NCBI RefSeq assembly: GCF_000231115.1
Contig: NW_006889844.1
Location: 25,841-89,840, forward strand
Length of the DNA: 64,000 bases
Direction of reading: 5' to 3'
DNA from: Vittaforma corneae ATCC 50505
Taxonomy: Eukaryota; Microsporidia; Nosematidae
Positions 1 through 9,913 of this stretch are shown here, piece after piece (position 1 is the first letter of the stretch; the number at the start of each line of letters is the position of its first letter). Below the pieces are notes generated by a model. It had not been told where the DNA came from and did no database searches. It saw only the letters and a list, made by a program, of their open reading frames with translations. The position numbers and the translations under genes are program-made.

Positions 1-64
1 GAGACTAAGGACTAACCCAAAATGTAAAGAGGCGATACAGGCGGTAGTACTTTGCAGAGGGTTT

Positions 65-247
65 TCAAAAGAAAGACGAGAATAATGACAATGAAGAAGA
101 CAGCCAGCCCACATTTGGACTCGTGAAAAATCCAATTGCACCAAGCACATAAACAAAAATGCCCTGAAGCTCTTTTTTATTTAATTTGACACACTTTAGA
201 CCTGTGATCCTGAATAAATACCTTAAATATTCTATTGGCATTATCAA
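65..247 (-). CDS. Possible small membrane protein (60 aa), unrecognised
   Basis: A 60-codon frame from an ATG to a TGA. Its first 24 codons overlap the 3' end of SMC2 in another frame. The second half is hydrophobic (around residues 28-47) and could form one membrane segment; the N-terminal half is basic. I do not recognise it. The overlap with SMC2 and the lack of a later ATG weigh against it. It may be chance, or the edge of a gene whose true start is obscured. Confidence 0.2.
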   Translation of the reverse strand: MIMPIEYLRYLFRITGLKCVKLNKKELQGIFVYVLGAIGFFTSPNVGWLSSSLSLFSSFF

Positions 248-3200
248 ACATGTTGTTCTTTAAACTAACTACAATAAACTGTGCCCCATGAAACTCCTTC
301 TGAATTATCTCTCCAATGGACTGTGTATAATTCAAATCGAGAGCTGCGTCAATCTCATCAAAAATATAAAAAGGCGCTGGCTTGAATGTAAGCATGCTAA
401 ATATCAGACACAGAGCTATCAAGGACTTCTGCCCACCGCTTAGCTCGCTGAGAGAGTTCTTCCAGTTTCCAACTTTAACCTTAATTTCAAATTCGGGTGA
501 AATAAAAACATCTGAATTCTTTAAAAAATATCCTAGGAAGGTCCTGAGTGTCTTGTTGATGTGCTCAAAAGCCCTTTGATTCTCTTTCACACCCATCTCA
601 TTCAGCCTTTCAATGCTTTTTAGAATTTCTATCTTATCGCTTTCTAGCTTTCTTATTTTCTCTTCCAGGTCCTGAACAGCTGCTGCATTCTTCTCCAACA
701 GCTCAAAGTTGGATGGATCCATGCTTACAACCACTCTTTTCTGATGGATCTTCTCTTTTAGAAACCCCATCCTCTCTTCAATATACTTGGTATTTACATT
801 GTCATTGTTGAACTTGAACAGTATAATTCTCTTTTCAACTCCAAAGCTTGCCTCCATAAATTCAATATAGTTATCAGTAAAATTAGCTGGGACGATGCTG
901 GCCAATCCCGATCCATTATGCTGTATCTGAGTGGATATATTCGTAAGATTTTCATTCATTTGATTTTGAAACACCTGGTTTGCCAATAATTTAATTTCGT
1001 CGTAGAGACGAGCAATTCTTGATGCAAGCTTGACAGTAGATTTGATCAAAACCTTTAGTTTTTCATCAAGGCTCTCCATCATTCTAATGGATGCTCTTCT
1101 TGAATTCTCTTCCAACTCAAAAGCTCTTTGTCGTGACTGAAGTTGTGCAATTCTTTCCATCGACAAGGCAATTTGTTTTTCCAGATCATTTTTGATAACG
1201 GTAAGACCATCAATTTCATTCTTCAGCATTTCGCATTTGGCTTGTGCTGTACTCCTAATATTATTTTCCTTAGTAGCCTCCACTATCATATTTCTGACAT
1301 TCTGTAACTCAGTCTTCACATCTATTTTTGACGTGGCCAGACCCTGTAGTATTTCAGCTTTGCTTCTCAAACTTGAAATATCTTTTGAAAGGCAAATGAC
1401 ATTTGAAAGCGAGTTGTAGATGCCCCTAAGCTCACATGCAATATTAAATTGGGGCATGTTCATTCTTAAGCATTCAACATCCCTTTCTAGTTTTTTAATA
1501 TCCGACATTCTTGTTACATCATATTTGAAATATGACTTGCCACCTGTCAATGTACCTTTAGGATCATACACTGTCCCGTCCAGAGTGACACATCCCACTT
1601 TGCATTCAAAACAACAAGTAGCCGCCTTTGCTTTATCTTCAAAGATATAAAATCCACTGAAAATGTGCTTGAAAGCCTTGTCATACTTCGTATTGAAACT
1701 TATTGCATCCAATGCATTTATACAAGAGTAGGGTACTCTATTTGGCTCCAAATAGGTTATTTTATCCAACGGAATACAGGAAATTTTCCTATCACTCGTC
1801 TGGATTACCTTTGATGCGACCTCCTCATCTCTACAAATAACAAACTTGGATCTTCCACCTAGGATAGTTAAAATAGCCTCTTTGTATTTCTGATCAACAA
1901 AATCAAAATTTTCATCAACTGTTCCATAGACACCCTCGATGATTGGATAAAATATCTTACTTTTTAAGGAGGAAATCTTCTCTTCAAAACTCCTGATCGT
2001 TGCATCCTTCAATTCGTATTCTTCAAGTAAATTTTTAACTATTCTCAACATTTCTTCAGAGATATCTTCGCAGCATCCGTCCCTTGGCTTGATGTACTTT
2101 TTGATAGTTGAGCTTTTTATTTTGCTTTTCTACTTCAGAGCGTGCCATTTCTAGTTCTACTGTTTTCCTATTTAAAAACTCCTTCAATCTCTCAAGTTCC
2201 GCTATTTTATCAATGTCAGCTCCACCTAATATTTCCTTTGATAGGATATTTTCCCTCGCGCTTAGCTCGTTTAAATCAAACACAGGTGGTCTTTCCAAAA
2301 TCCTTACGCCTTTTTCATATTCCTCCACTTTAGAATCAATTTGCTCTGATGGGTCCTGCCCCCTCAGCTCCTCCAGTCTATCCTTTTCAATATTTATTTT
2401 ACCATTCAGGTCACTGGCATTGATGGCTTGCATTGTGCTGATTTCTTTTATTTTCATTTCCATACTTTCCAGCTCCGCTTTTTCCTGAAAATACTGGACA
2501 CCCATTCTATTCAGCTCTTCGACCTTTGAGGCTAGTTCAATGCCAGCCATTTGGTTTTCGAGAATTTCCAGCTCCTGGATATATGCTTTTCTATTCACTT
2601 GACTGTCCCTGTTCTCTTCATATATCTTCTTTTCCTTTTTTAGCTCCTCAAAAAATGGGCTGATGGTCTTCTTAAGATGCTCTCTTGCTTCTTTTAGCTT
2701 GAATTCTTTCTTGGTTAACAGTTCTAGTGATTTTTCTCTTTCCAGGCTGTAGTTCCTAGTCCCCGCTGTTTCTTCAATCATACTTTGAAGATCCGCACTT
2801 TTCATATTTACAATCTTGGTTATGTGTCCCTGCATGACAATGAAGTCGTTTGTAATTCCAATGCTCTTGCACAGATTCTCGATAGACATCTTTGTTGAGT
2901 TATGTCCATTTAGCCTGTACTTGCTCTTACCCTCTGAATCAAGACTTCTGGTAATTTCAATGCAATCGTAGCTTTCGTACCCGATGGGACTCTTGTCTTT
3001 CTCAGCATTGTCAAAAACATACTAACAGAACATTCTTTCCTGTTTATGTTAATTAGTTCTTTTAAGTTCGAGACTCTCATGTACTTGGAAGTGCTGAGAT
3101 CAAGAGCGAAAATAATGGCATCAATAATATTGCTTTTTCCAGAACCGTTCATTCCAGTGATAGCCGTAAAGAATCGGTCTAAATTCTTTACAACCGTTTT

Positions 3201-3248
3201 GTCAGTGTAGCACTTGAAGCCGTCCATGATGACATCCTTAATGAACAT
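177..3248 (-). CDS. SMC2: Condensin ATPase SMC2 (two apparent frameshifts)
   Basis: SMC2 is the core condensin ATPase that pairs with SMC4 to compact chromosomes in the nucleus. The N-terminus has the family opening with DGFK and a Walker A GMNGSGKS (residues 32-39). A coiled coil follows, containing the SMC2-typical VMQGHITKIVNMK and IEETAGTR motifs, then a hinge near the middle, a second coiled coil, the signature LSELSGGQ and Walker B FYIFDEIDAALD. The total is about 1,020 aa, slightly short for the family. The reading frame is broken twice: one base is missing in an A5 run (plus strand 3013-3017), and one is extra near a T5 run at 2098-2102. On either side the protein is excellent SMC2. 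The ATG at 3248 has CCC directly upstream and matches other SMC2 N-termini. Confidence 0.93.
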
Positions 3249-3550
3249 GGGATGAAAATTATAAATAAATAACAACTATACATAAAAGTGTAAAAAGCAG
3301 CACATGTGCTGGTCGATATTGCAAAATGAAGTTATCTAAGCCTGTCCACCTTCTCTCTTCGTATTAATTTATAAGTGTTTTACTCTTCAAGATTATCGAT
3401 TGCAACCAAACAGCATACAATGGAAAGCTAATCTTAGTAGGCTGAAGTACATTTCCAGAAAGTACGCTTGCTTGTTGAAGTCTTATAAGTACCATTTTTA
3501 ATCTAAAATACAGCCCAGCCCCAGCTTTATACTTTGCACAAACTTTGGCC

Positions 3551-4135
3551 ATGGAAAAGTCTTCAACTGCAGAAGTAAAACAAGGAGATATTTCGAAGAG
3601 AATGCACGATGGGAATTCAGTAATTCTTGAAATTTGCAATAAGCTTAAGCTTCCCAGACCTATACGGGCCATGTCTCAAGGCATATTCCAGAAATGCATC
3701 AACTTTGATGTGAATCTAAGAAGACTCTGCCATACATGTGTTTTTCTAAGTTCAAAGATAGTAGAACACCCAATAAGCCCGAGTCTATTCAAAAGTGTTA
3801 CAAAAAGTACCATTGATACTGAACTAGAGCTTAAAATAGCAGAAGAGCTACAATTCGAATTCGATATTTTAGATGTCTACGCCTTTGTGGAAAATATTGC
3901 TGCTATGCTAAAAATCGAAGGTTCACTGCCAGCGCGGATGGGTGAACTCGATAGCATCTTTTCAGATGGAAGGATCACTTATTTTTCGCCATTTGGAGGA
4001 GAGCACGAACTTTCCTATCTTGGCTTGTCTCTTTTTACAGATAAGCAGTTAAAAATCTTTGAAACATTGAACTGTATTGTAATTGACAAGCAAAAGATTA
4101 AAGATATAAGGCAGGCAGCTATGAGCGTCCAATGA
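3551..4135 (+). CDS. Cyclin-box protein, transcriptional-cyclin type
   Basis: 194 aa. A single cyclin fold is visible: helices around ILEICNKL, a LRRLCHTCVFLSSKIVEH segment equivalent to the conserved A-x3-FLAxK helix of cyclin boxes, then an ELELKIAEELQFEFDILDVY stretch. That last stretch resembles the E-x2-VLxxLxFxxxVxHPY region of cyclins C, H, K, L and T. It probably activates a nuclear CDK involved in transcription; I cannot assign which. The ATG at 3551 is the first in frame (upstream GGCC, weak C-rich motif). The C-terminal part looks like a degenerate second fold. Confidence 0.65.
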   Translation: MEKSSTAEVKQGDISKRMHDGNSVILEICNKLKLPRPIRAMSQGIFQKCINFDVNLRRLCHTCVFLSSKIVEHPISPSLFKSVTKSTIDTELELKIAEELQFEFDILDVYAFVENIAAMLKIEGSLPARMGELDSIFSDGRITYFSPFGGEHELSYLGLSLFTDKQLKIFETLNCIVIDKQKIKDIRQAAMSVQ

Positions 4136-4138
4136 GAC

Positions 4139-4543
4139 ATATTAAAGCTCGAACATGCAGAGATGATGTTGTGCATTTATCTGGAAGAAACCTAAGTATA
4201 TTTCAGACATTACTGAGTAGGGCAGCTGCCAAGACTGTGTTAATAGACATGGGGATTTAGTTAAATAAAATTTCTTAAGACGTCCTTAACAGCTAAATTG
4301 CGTGTTTCCTTTAATGTTATTCGTCGGAAGTAAAACCAAGCACAGAAGTGTCGAGCAAATTGCAGTTTATGGAGTGTCTGGTCAAAAGAAGAGTGAGGTC
4401 ATAGCACACCGATTATATGCAGCCTAGTATAAAAGAGAATATTTAAAGTATGGCAACACAACACACATAAAATATTCAGAATTAAATTGCCATTAGAAAC
4501 AATATGAAAAGCCAAAAGCCCAAGTTTATGGAAACAATGAAAT
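4139..4543. other. Intergenic, nothing recognised
   Basis: About 400 bases between the convergent ends of the cyclin and the ubiquitin-like gene. It is AT-rich with no convincing open frame, RNA gene or repeat by eye. Confidence 0.5.
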
Positions 4544-5209
4544 TTACTGTTGGAGTTTTACTGTCTTTCTAATGAATTTTTCATGATCAATAGCCAGCAG
4601 AGAGGCAAAAAACATAAAAGCAGAGTATGAAAGATGTCCTTTGTATTCATTCCAGGCCTTGCTTTTCAAAAGTGCAAAGGAGAATACTCTAAGTAGATTA
4701 ATAGTGAGAATGATGGCAAGGAGTGGGTAATTCTTACTAAATACTACAAACATAATAAACAGAAGCTGCACAATCTGTGCCTTGGTCAGATTCTTCTTGA
4801 GAAAATCAACAACATCTTTAAGCTTCAGCTTTTTTGTCTTCTTCGTTATGAAAAAGGGCTTTCCTTCCTTGAAAAATATCTCGTCTTCCTTGAGAAACAC
4901 TATTTGATCATTTACTACTGATTTGTAAAGCTTCTTTTCGCCAAGCTTTCTATCATATAAGCTCTTTTCATTAGTCTTTGATTCTATTTGTGCAAACTCT
5001 ATGTCTTTCTCCATTGTAAATACAATGTTCCTTCCTAGTGCACTCAAAGGAGTTGAATCGGTCAGTATTTTTCCTTTGAATGTCAGAAGAACTGATGATG
5101 GGTCGTGTTCGTTAAGCTTGCGCTTTAAATCCATGATTGTAAGAATTTTCTCATCGTCTATCAGCTGAATTTCGGAATTTCCTCTGGTTTGTACTTGGAT
5201 CTGAGTCAT
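4544..5209 (-). CDS. Ubiquitin-like-domain membrane protein
   Basis: 221 aa. The N-terminal 70 residues resemble a ubiquitin-like fold: strands starting at residue 3, a helix TIMDLKRKL, then LLTFKGKIL and a DSTPLSALG turn, like the LIFKGKxLxDxxxLxxYxI core of UBL domains. A charged linker follows, then two or three hydrophobic segments (about 145-180 and 193-207). The UBL-plus-C-terminal-membrane layout is that of HERP, TMUB and Dsc3-type ER-associated degradation proteins, so an ER quality-control role is inferred. There is no C-terminal Gly-Gly, so it is not a conjugated modifier. The start at 5209 has the motif TAGCCC a few bases upstream. Confidence 0.55.
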   Translation of the reverse strand: MTQIQVQTRGNSEIQLIDDEKILTIMDLKRKLNEHDPSSVLLTFKGKILTDSTPLSALGRNIVFTMEKDIEFAQIESKTNEKSLYDRKLGEKKLYKSVVNDQIVFLKEDEIFFKEGKPFFITKKTKKLKLKDVVDFLKKNLTKAQIVQLLFIMFVVFSKNYPLLAIILTINLLRVFSFALLKSKAWNEYKGHLSYSAFMFFASLLAIDHEKFIRKTVKLQQ

Positions 5210-5233
5210 AATGGGCTAGTCAAAAAACAATTT

Positions 5234-5303
5234 ATAAAAAAGGGGAAATTAGACAAATGAAAAATAACAATAAAAAGGGGAAAGCTGGACAAATAAAAAC
5301 AAA
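5234..5303. repeat. Imperfect 35-bp direct repeat
   Basis: Two adjacent copies of about 35 bases (5234-5268 and 5269-5303). Each contains AAAAAGGGGAAA followed by GGACAAAT or AGACAAAT and an A-rich tail. It lies in the divergent promoter region between the ubiquitin-like gene and beta-tubulin. Confidence 0.5.
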
Positions 5304-5626
5304 GTTTACATTAGAACGGCAAATGAACAAGAAGCAATTTGTAGCGGTTGTTTTTATGAAAGCACTTGAGTGCTCATGAACAAGTAGACCAATCAAACAG
5401 GCCAAGCATATCCCATCTTAGCATTAGAAAATAATGTCCATTTGCTAGGCAAGAGTAATTTGAGCCGAAATCAATCACACTTACAAATAGCACAAAACTA
5501 CAGTCTAATACAACCTGATTTATGTTCTACACTTAACTGCTAGCATTAGGATTGGCCACTATGCGCTTTAGACTTCATTTGTAGCATTCTCCTTTTCTTT
5601 ATCCACCTATTAATTTCTTTTCTATC

Positions 5627-5635
5627 AAAAATTTT
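5627..5635 (+). promoter_or_regulatory. AAAAATTTT box of beta-tubulin
   Basis: AAAAATTTT lies 9 bases before the beta-tubulin ATG and is followed by a C-rich TCCTCC. It matches the AAATTT-like signal known upstream of highly expressed microsporidian genes. Confidence 0.6.
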
Positions 5636-5644
5636 CAGTCCTCC

Positions 5645-6961
5645 ATGCGTGAGATTATCCACATTCAAACAGGTCAGTGTGGAAACCAAATTGGAACAAA
5701 GTTCTGGGAAACTATAAGCAAGGAGCACGGAATTGACCCTTCCGGAATATACACTGGAACCTCAGACATTCAGAGAGACCGAATCGAGGTATACTACAAC
5801 ATGTCCTCTTCAGGAAAGCATGTGCCAAGAGCTTGTCTTGTGGATCTCGAGCCAGGAACAATGGATGCTGTAAAGAGTGGAACATATGGAGACCTATTTA
5901 GACCAGACAACTTTGTTTTTGGACAGAGTGGAGCAGGTAATAATTGGGCCAAAGGACATTACACCGAGGGTGCTGAACTGGTTGACCAAGTGATGGATGT
6001 TTTAAGGAAAGAGTCAGAGAGATCCGATTCTCTTCAGGGATTCCAGTTGACACATTCACTGGGAGGAGGCACTGGCGCAGGAATGGGCACTCTTTTGGTA
6101 TCGAAGATCAAAGAGGAATATCCAGACAGAATGCTTGCTACCTTCTCGGTGGTGCCTTCTCCAAAGGTGTCCGATACTGTGGTGGAGCCATATAATGCTA
6201 CGCTTTCCATCCACCAATTGGTTGAGAACGCTGACCAAACATTCTGTATTGACAATGATGCGCTGTACGATATATGCCATAAAACATTGAAAATGAAGAG
6301 TCCAGGATATGATCAGCTGAACCATCTCGTTTCGCTTGTTATGAGTGGAGTGACCACTTGTCTTAGGTTTCCGGGCCAGCTCAATTCCGACCTAAGGAAG
6401 CTGGCAGTTAATATGATTCCATTTCCACGTCTTCATTTCTTCTGTGTAGGATTTGCACCTTTAATAGCCGAGGGTTCCCAAAGATTTAAGACCTACTCTG
6501 TAAATGAACTCACCGCACAGATGTTTGATTCCAGTAACATGATGACGGCCTGTGATCCAAAGCATGGCAGATATCTGACAGCTGCTGCAGTCTTCCGGGG
6601 AAAGATGTCCATGAAGGATGTGGAGGAGCAAATGTCCAATATGCAGTCTAGGAACAGTGAGTATTTTGTTGAATGGATTCCTAACAATGTTCAGACTGCT
6701 GTCTGCGATGTGCCACCCTACGGCTTTGACATGTCTGCTACGTTTATTGCCAATACCACCTCTATTCAAGAGCTCTTCAAGAGAATCAGTGAACAGTTTA
6801 TGGTTATGTTCAAGAGAAAGGCGTTCTTGCACTGGTACACTGGCGAAGGCATGGATGAGCTTGAGTTTGCCGAGGCCGAGTCTAATTTGAATGATCTTCT
6901 TAGTGAATATCAACAATATCAAGAAGCTACCGTTGAGGTAGGTGAGGAATATGCTCAATAA
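5645..6961 (+). CDS. TUB2: Beta-tubulin (Gln198)
   Basis: 438 aa, full length. It polymerises with alpha-tubulin into spindle microtubules, the only microtubule system expected in microsporidia. The MREI autoregulatory start, the GTP-binding [10 protein letters not shown] (residues 140-149) and the whole body align with beta-tubulin. Counting from Met1, the drug-site residues are His6, Ala165, Phe167, Gln198 and Phe200. Most benzimidazole-sensitive fungi and microsporidia have Glu198; Gln198 is the residue reported for Vittaforma and Enterocytozoon, where albendazole works poorly. The C-terminus is short and acidic (EVGEEYAQ). Several antisense frames here are shadows. Confidence 0.98.
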   Translation: MREIIHIQTGQCGNQIGTKFWETISKEHGIDPSGIYTGTSDIQRDRIEVYYNMSSSGKHVPRACLVDLEPGTMDAVKSGTYGDLFRPDNFVFGQSGAGNNWAKGHYTEGAELVDQVMDVLRKESERSDSLQGFQLTHSLGGGTGAGMGTLLVSKIKEEYPDRMLATFSVVPSPKVSDTVVEPYNATLSIHQLVENADQTFCIDNDALYDICHKTLKMKSPGYDQLNHLVSLVMSGVTTCLRFPGQLNSDLRKLAVNMIPFPRLHFFCVGFAPLIAEGSQRFKTYSVNELTAQMFDSSNMMTACDPKHGRYLTAAAVFRGKMSMKDVEEQMSNMQSRNSEYFVEWIPNNVQTAVCDVPPYGFDMSATFIANTTSIQELFKRISEQFMVMFKRKAFLHWYTGEGMDELEFAEAESNLNDLLSEYQQYQEATVEVGEEYAQ

Positions 6962-7203
6962 ATAGCATTTAATCAAAAGTATTACAATAATTTCTCATGT
7001 ATTTATTTAAAGTATATGTGAAAGTCTGCTCAATGCTTTATGTGAGTATTGCTTTTGAAAGATGCGCGATGCTTGTAGAATAACCTCTTTAAAATATGCT
7101 TTTTAAATAAATTACTCAAGAGTCTAATCTAATAGCACTTTACAAACACTAAAACAGTGTCTTTACTGCTAAGATGCGCATTGCTAGTAAACATGATAAG
7201 CAA

Positions 7204-8436
7204 TTAAGCTTTGGACTCAGGTGGTAGGGTGAAATATGGGATCTTTCCTCTGTGCAAATCATGAAGAATCATCTTGGAGATAAGATCAATGTTAGGCTCT
7301 CCCCCTTTAGTTACTTTCCCAAATCTACTGGCCATTTGCACAAACAGATCATCAAGACTTTCAAATGGAATCCCATAGCAATTTTCAACGGCTTCTTTTC
7401 CTGTCAGTTTAATAACATCGGGTATCAGATCTTCAGGATCCTCAACATTCTCAATGCGTATTGCACCCCTCAATACTGCCATTCTATAATCTGAAACTGG
7501 CACAACGCCAGGGCAGTCTATCAGGTAGAGATCTTTCATCAATGCGATGTACTGCCAATGTCTTGTTTCTCCTGGAACGGGGGCCGATTTGCACACAGCC
7601 TTATTTCTCAGAGTATTGATAATACTGGACTTTCCAGTATTGGGATACCCAACAAACCCAATGCTCAGAGTATCCTTCTTGTAGAGAGTCTTAAACTGTC
7701 TAAGCACATTCATTAGATTGGCCTTGCCGTAGTTGTTGTCCAATGAATTTGAGTGATAAGCCAAGCAGGGATGTTCCTTGCTCAAAGTCCTTAGCCATTG
7801 AGCTGTTACAGCCTTTGGGATTAGATCAACCTTGTTTAGGACATACATTAAGTGCTTGTGCCGTGCCTTAGTTTTAAGGAACTCTTCAATCTGGCTGCAT
7901 TTTGTTCCAAGTGGATCTCTTGCGTCTAAGACATGCACCACTACATCAGAGCTATCAATAACTTTGTACAACTCGTTCCAGATTCTGTGGCTCTGCCCTT
8001 TTACATTTTTATCATTTCTATGGATTGCTTCTTTATGCACTGGATTTTCTCTATTGACCATTTCCTCTAGACTTTTATATTGGAGCTTTGGCCTCTTTGA
8101 CTGGTTTTTGCTCCCAAAACAGCTCGAAAAGTCGGCTTTTTTCTTCAATTTCACCTCATTGTTAATCAATGAGTATGGCACATTCCCCACACTTAGCAAA
8201 ACATCGTATGGACTCTTTGTCTTGATTGAGTTTCTGTATTCCTCTAGCTCATTCTGTGTAACGGTCTTCGTATTTGTAAACCAAGCTCTGGCTGGCTCAA
8301 CCCGGCCAGTGGATGCATCCTTAGATTGAAACGGTGCTGCCTTTATGATCTCACCTCTTGAGTTTCTTTTGGCTTTGCCAGAGCTGAGAGTGTTCAAGTA
8401 CTTTAGTTTTTTTGCATTGTAGAAATTGACCTTCAT
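7204..8436 (-). CDS. NOG2: NOG2/GNL2 ribosome-assembly GTPase
   Basis: 410 aa. NOG2 is a circularly permuted GTPase that sits on the pre-60S particle in the nucleus and acts before export. The permuted motif order is clear: G4 NKVD, then G1 GYPNTGKSS, then G3 DCPG. Upstream of the G4 motif, a RIWNELYKVIDSSDVVVHVL segment and DARDPLGT are diagnostic of NOG2 rather than NUG1 or LSG1. The N-terminal YNAKKLKYLNTLSSGKAKRN matches the eukaryotic NGP1NT region. The ATG at 8436 has GCCCAG immediately upstream; the frame runs further 5' without a better start. The C-terminus is shorter than in yeast (486 aa), lacking the lysine-rich tail. Confidence 0.93.
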   Translation of the reverse strand: MKVNFYNAKKLKYLNTLSSGKAKRNSRGEIIKAAPFQSKDASTGRVEPARAWFTNTKTVTQNELEEYRNSIKTKSPYDVLLSVGNVPYSLINNEVKLKKKADFSSCFGSKNQSKRPKLQYKSLEEMVNRENPVHKEAIHRNDKNVKGQSHRIWNELYKVIDSSDVVVHVLDARDPLGTKCSQIEEFLKTKARHKHLMYVLNKVDLIPKAVTAQWLRTLSKEHPCLAYHSNSLDNNYGKANLMNVLRQFKTLYKKDTLSIGFVGYPNTGKSSIINTLRNKAVCKSAPVPGETRHWQYIALMKDLYLIDCPGVVPVSDYRMAVLRGAIRIENVEDPEDLIPDVIKLTGKEAVENCYGIPFESLDDLFVQMASRFGKVTKGGEPNIDLISKMILHDLHRGKIPYFTLPPESKA

Positions 8437-8689
8437 CTGGGCGAAGAATTTTTCAAAAAGAAAATGTGAAATGCCGATATAGATTAAAGAGTGCTGTGAA
8501 TGCTCAGGCTGGCTTGTACATGACTTGGTCCAACAGATGTGCCGAGGGCTCGTGAGCAAATTACTGCGGCATATAATATCTTTGATAGATTTTTATCAGA
8601 GTTGGTCGTCTCATGGCTTTATACTTGGGCATTTTCATGTTGTCTAAAGCTCTTTGCAAGTCTTTTTATGTGGCCTCGTTTCTGACCCT

Positions 8690-9749
8690 ATGAATTTTAT
8701 CCACTTCTACGGACACAAAAAAACGACAGAAGGCATCCTAGACAACATAAAATCAATCTCGTCCTCCCCAAAAGCTCTTTTGGAGAATCTTTACTCGCTT
8801 AACATATTCAGCTCCTGCACTCCCGTCAAAAATAAAGTGTGTCTCAGTGAATCTCCAAATTCTATAAAGATGAAGCTTTCATCAAAGAGTAGAAATAATG
8901 GAACAGCCATGTCCAAGAACATAATAGTAAATTTTCCCAACGTTTTTGGCGGCGGGGAATTCTTCAATCTGAACTTCCAAAGCTACAAGGATGCCACTGT
9001 TGAGATTGGAAAGCCGTTATTTGTAAACAACAGCATAGCACATACAACGAATCACTGCAAGTAGGAATGCACGTGAGATCAATGATAAGGAGGTAGATAT
9101 TAAGAAAATAGAGTTGGGCACAAAATTTAATAGTGCATCTCACAATATTATTAGCAATCTTTGTCTTAAGCTAGGATTTGAAAAAATCCAAAAACTAGAC
9201 GTGTTTTACAACCAGTCAATTTTTAAGATTTTTGGGACCAAGGTTGATGCTAAACTTGGAGTGACCAAAGCAGACAAACTCATACCGTTTTTGAAGGCTG
9301 TCGTCGGAAGAAAATTCTGCCTGAAAGGAGACCGTCTTTTCTTTGAAACGGGGTTAAAATTGGGCAAAATCTTTGGACAGACAAGCCTGGTTGAAAAGTT
9401 TTTCCTTGGAGATACACTGAGGGGATATAAAAAAGAAAGCATAGGGCCAGTGAATCAAAACAAAAAGATAGGTGGAAACAGCTTTATTGAAATACGAAAC
9501 AAGATCGGATTTTACATTAACAAGTTTGAGGTATTTGCATTTAGCGACGTTGGTATTAACTCGGTGAAGGGGCTTGGGGAATGCTATAGCATTTTGATGA
9601 ACTTTGGAGATAATAATTGTATTGGAAAATCCGTTGGAGTAGGAGTGTCCATGAAAACCAGGAAGGGACCATCGTTTATCTTTGCAGTACCATTGACTAC
9701 TAGCCTGGACTGCGAAAAATACGTTATTGGGGTTGATTTTGAATTTTAA
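8690..9749 (+). CDS. SAM50: SAM50-type outer-membrane assembly protein (frameshifted)
   Basis: About 352 aa in two frames. SAM50/Omp85 inserts beta-barrel proteins into the mitochondrial outer membrane; here the organelle would be the mitosome. The N-terminal part holds NVFGGGEFFNL, equivalent to the NxFGxGE strand. The C-terminal part has LGDTLRGYKKESIGP, matching the LRGF loop of the family, and a closing segment with GPSFIFAVPL and a terminal Phe. The frame changes between about 9030 and 9085. Either one base is extra, or two are missing; the second option gives the more barrel-like strand. The ATG at 8690 has GACCCT directly upstream. Confidence 0.8.
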
Positions 9750-9913
9750 ATAAATATTAAATAGGCTACCTGTGTACCTTTTTTAGAGAGTAGTAACTGC
9801 ATATTAAAATATATTCTGCCCGCCAGCACTACTACAAAGAAGTTGAATATTTGCAGTCAACGTTTGCCACAAACGTAAATTTATTCAAAAACAGTGGGCA
9901 ATATCTATTCTTG

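Larger units (their letters stand above)
5210..5644. other. Divergent intergenic region upstream of beta-tubulin
   Basis: 435 bases between two divergent genes. It holds the 35-bp direct repeat, a short palindrome AGCACTTGAGTGCT near 5361, and the AAAAATTTT box next to the tubulin start. No other gene is seen. Confidence 0.5.

Noticed and set aside
6034..6976. Long antisense frames inside beta-tubulin.
   Set aside because: They mirror the codon pattern of a strongly coding gene and resemble no protein.
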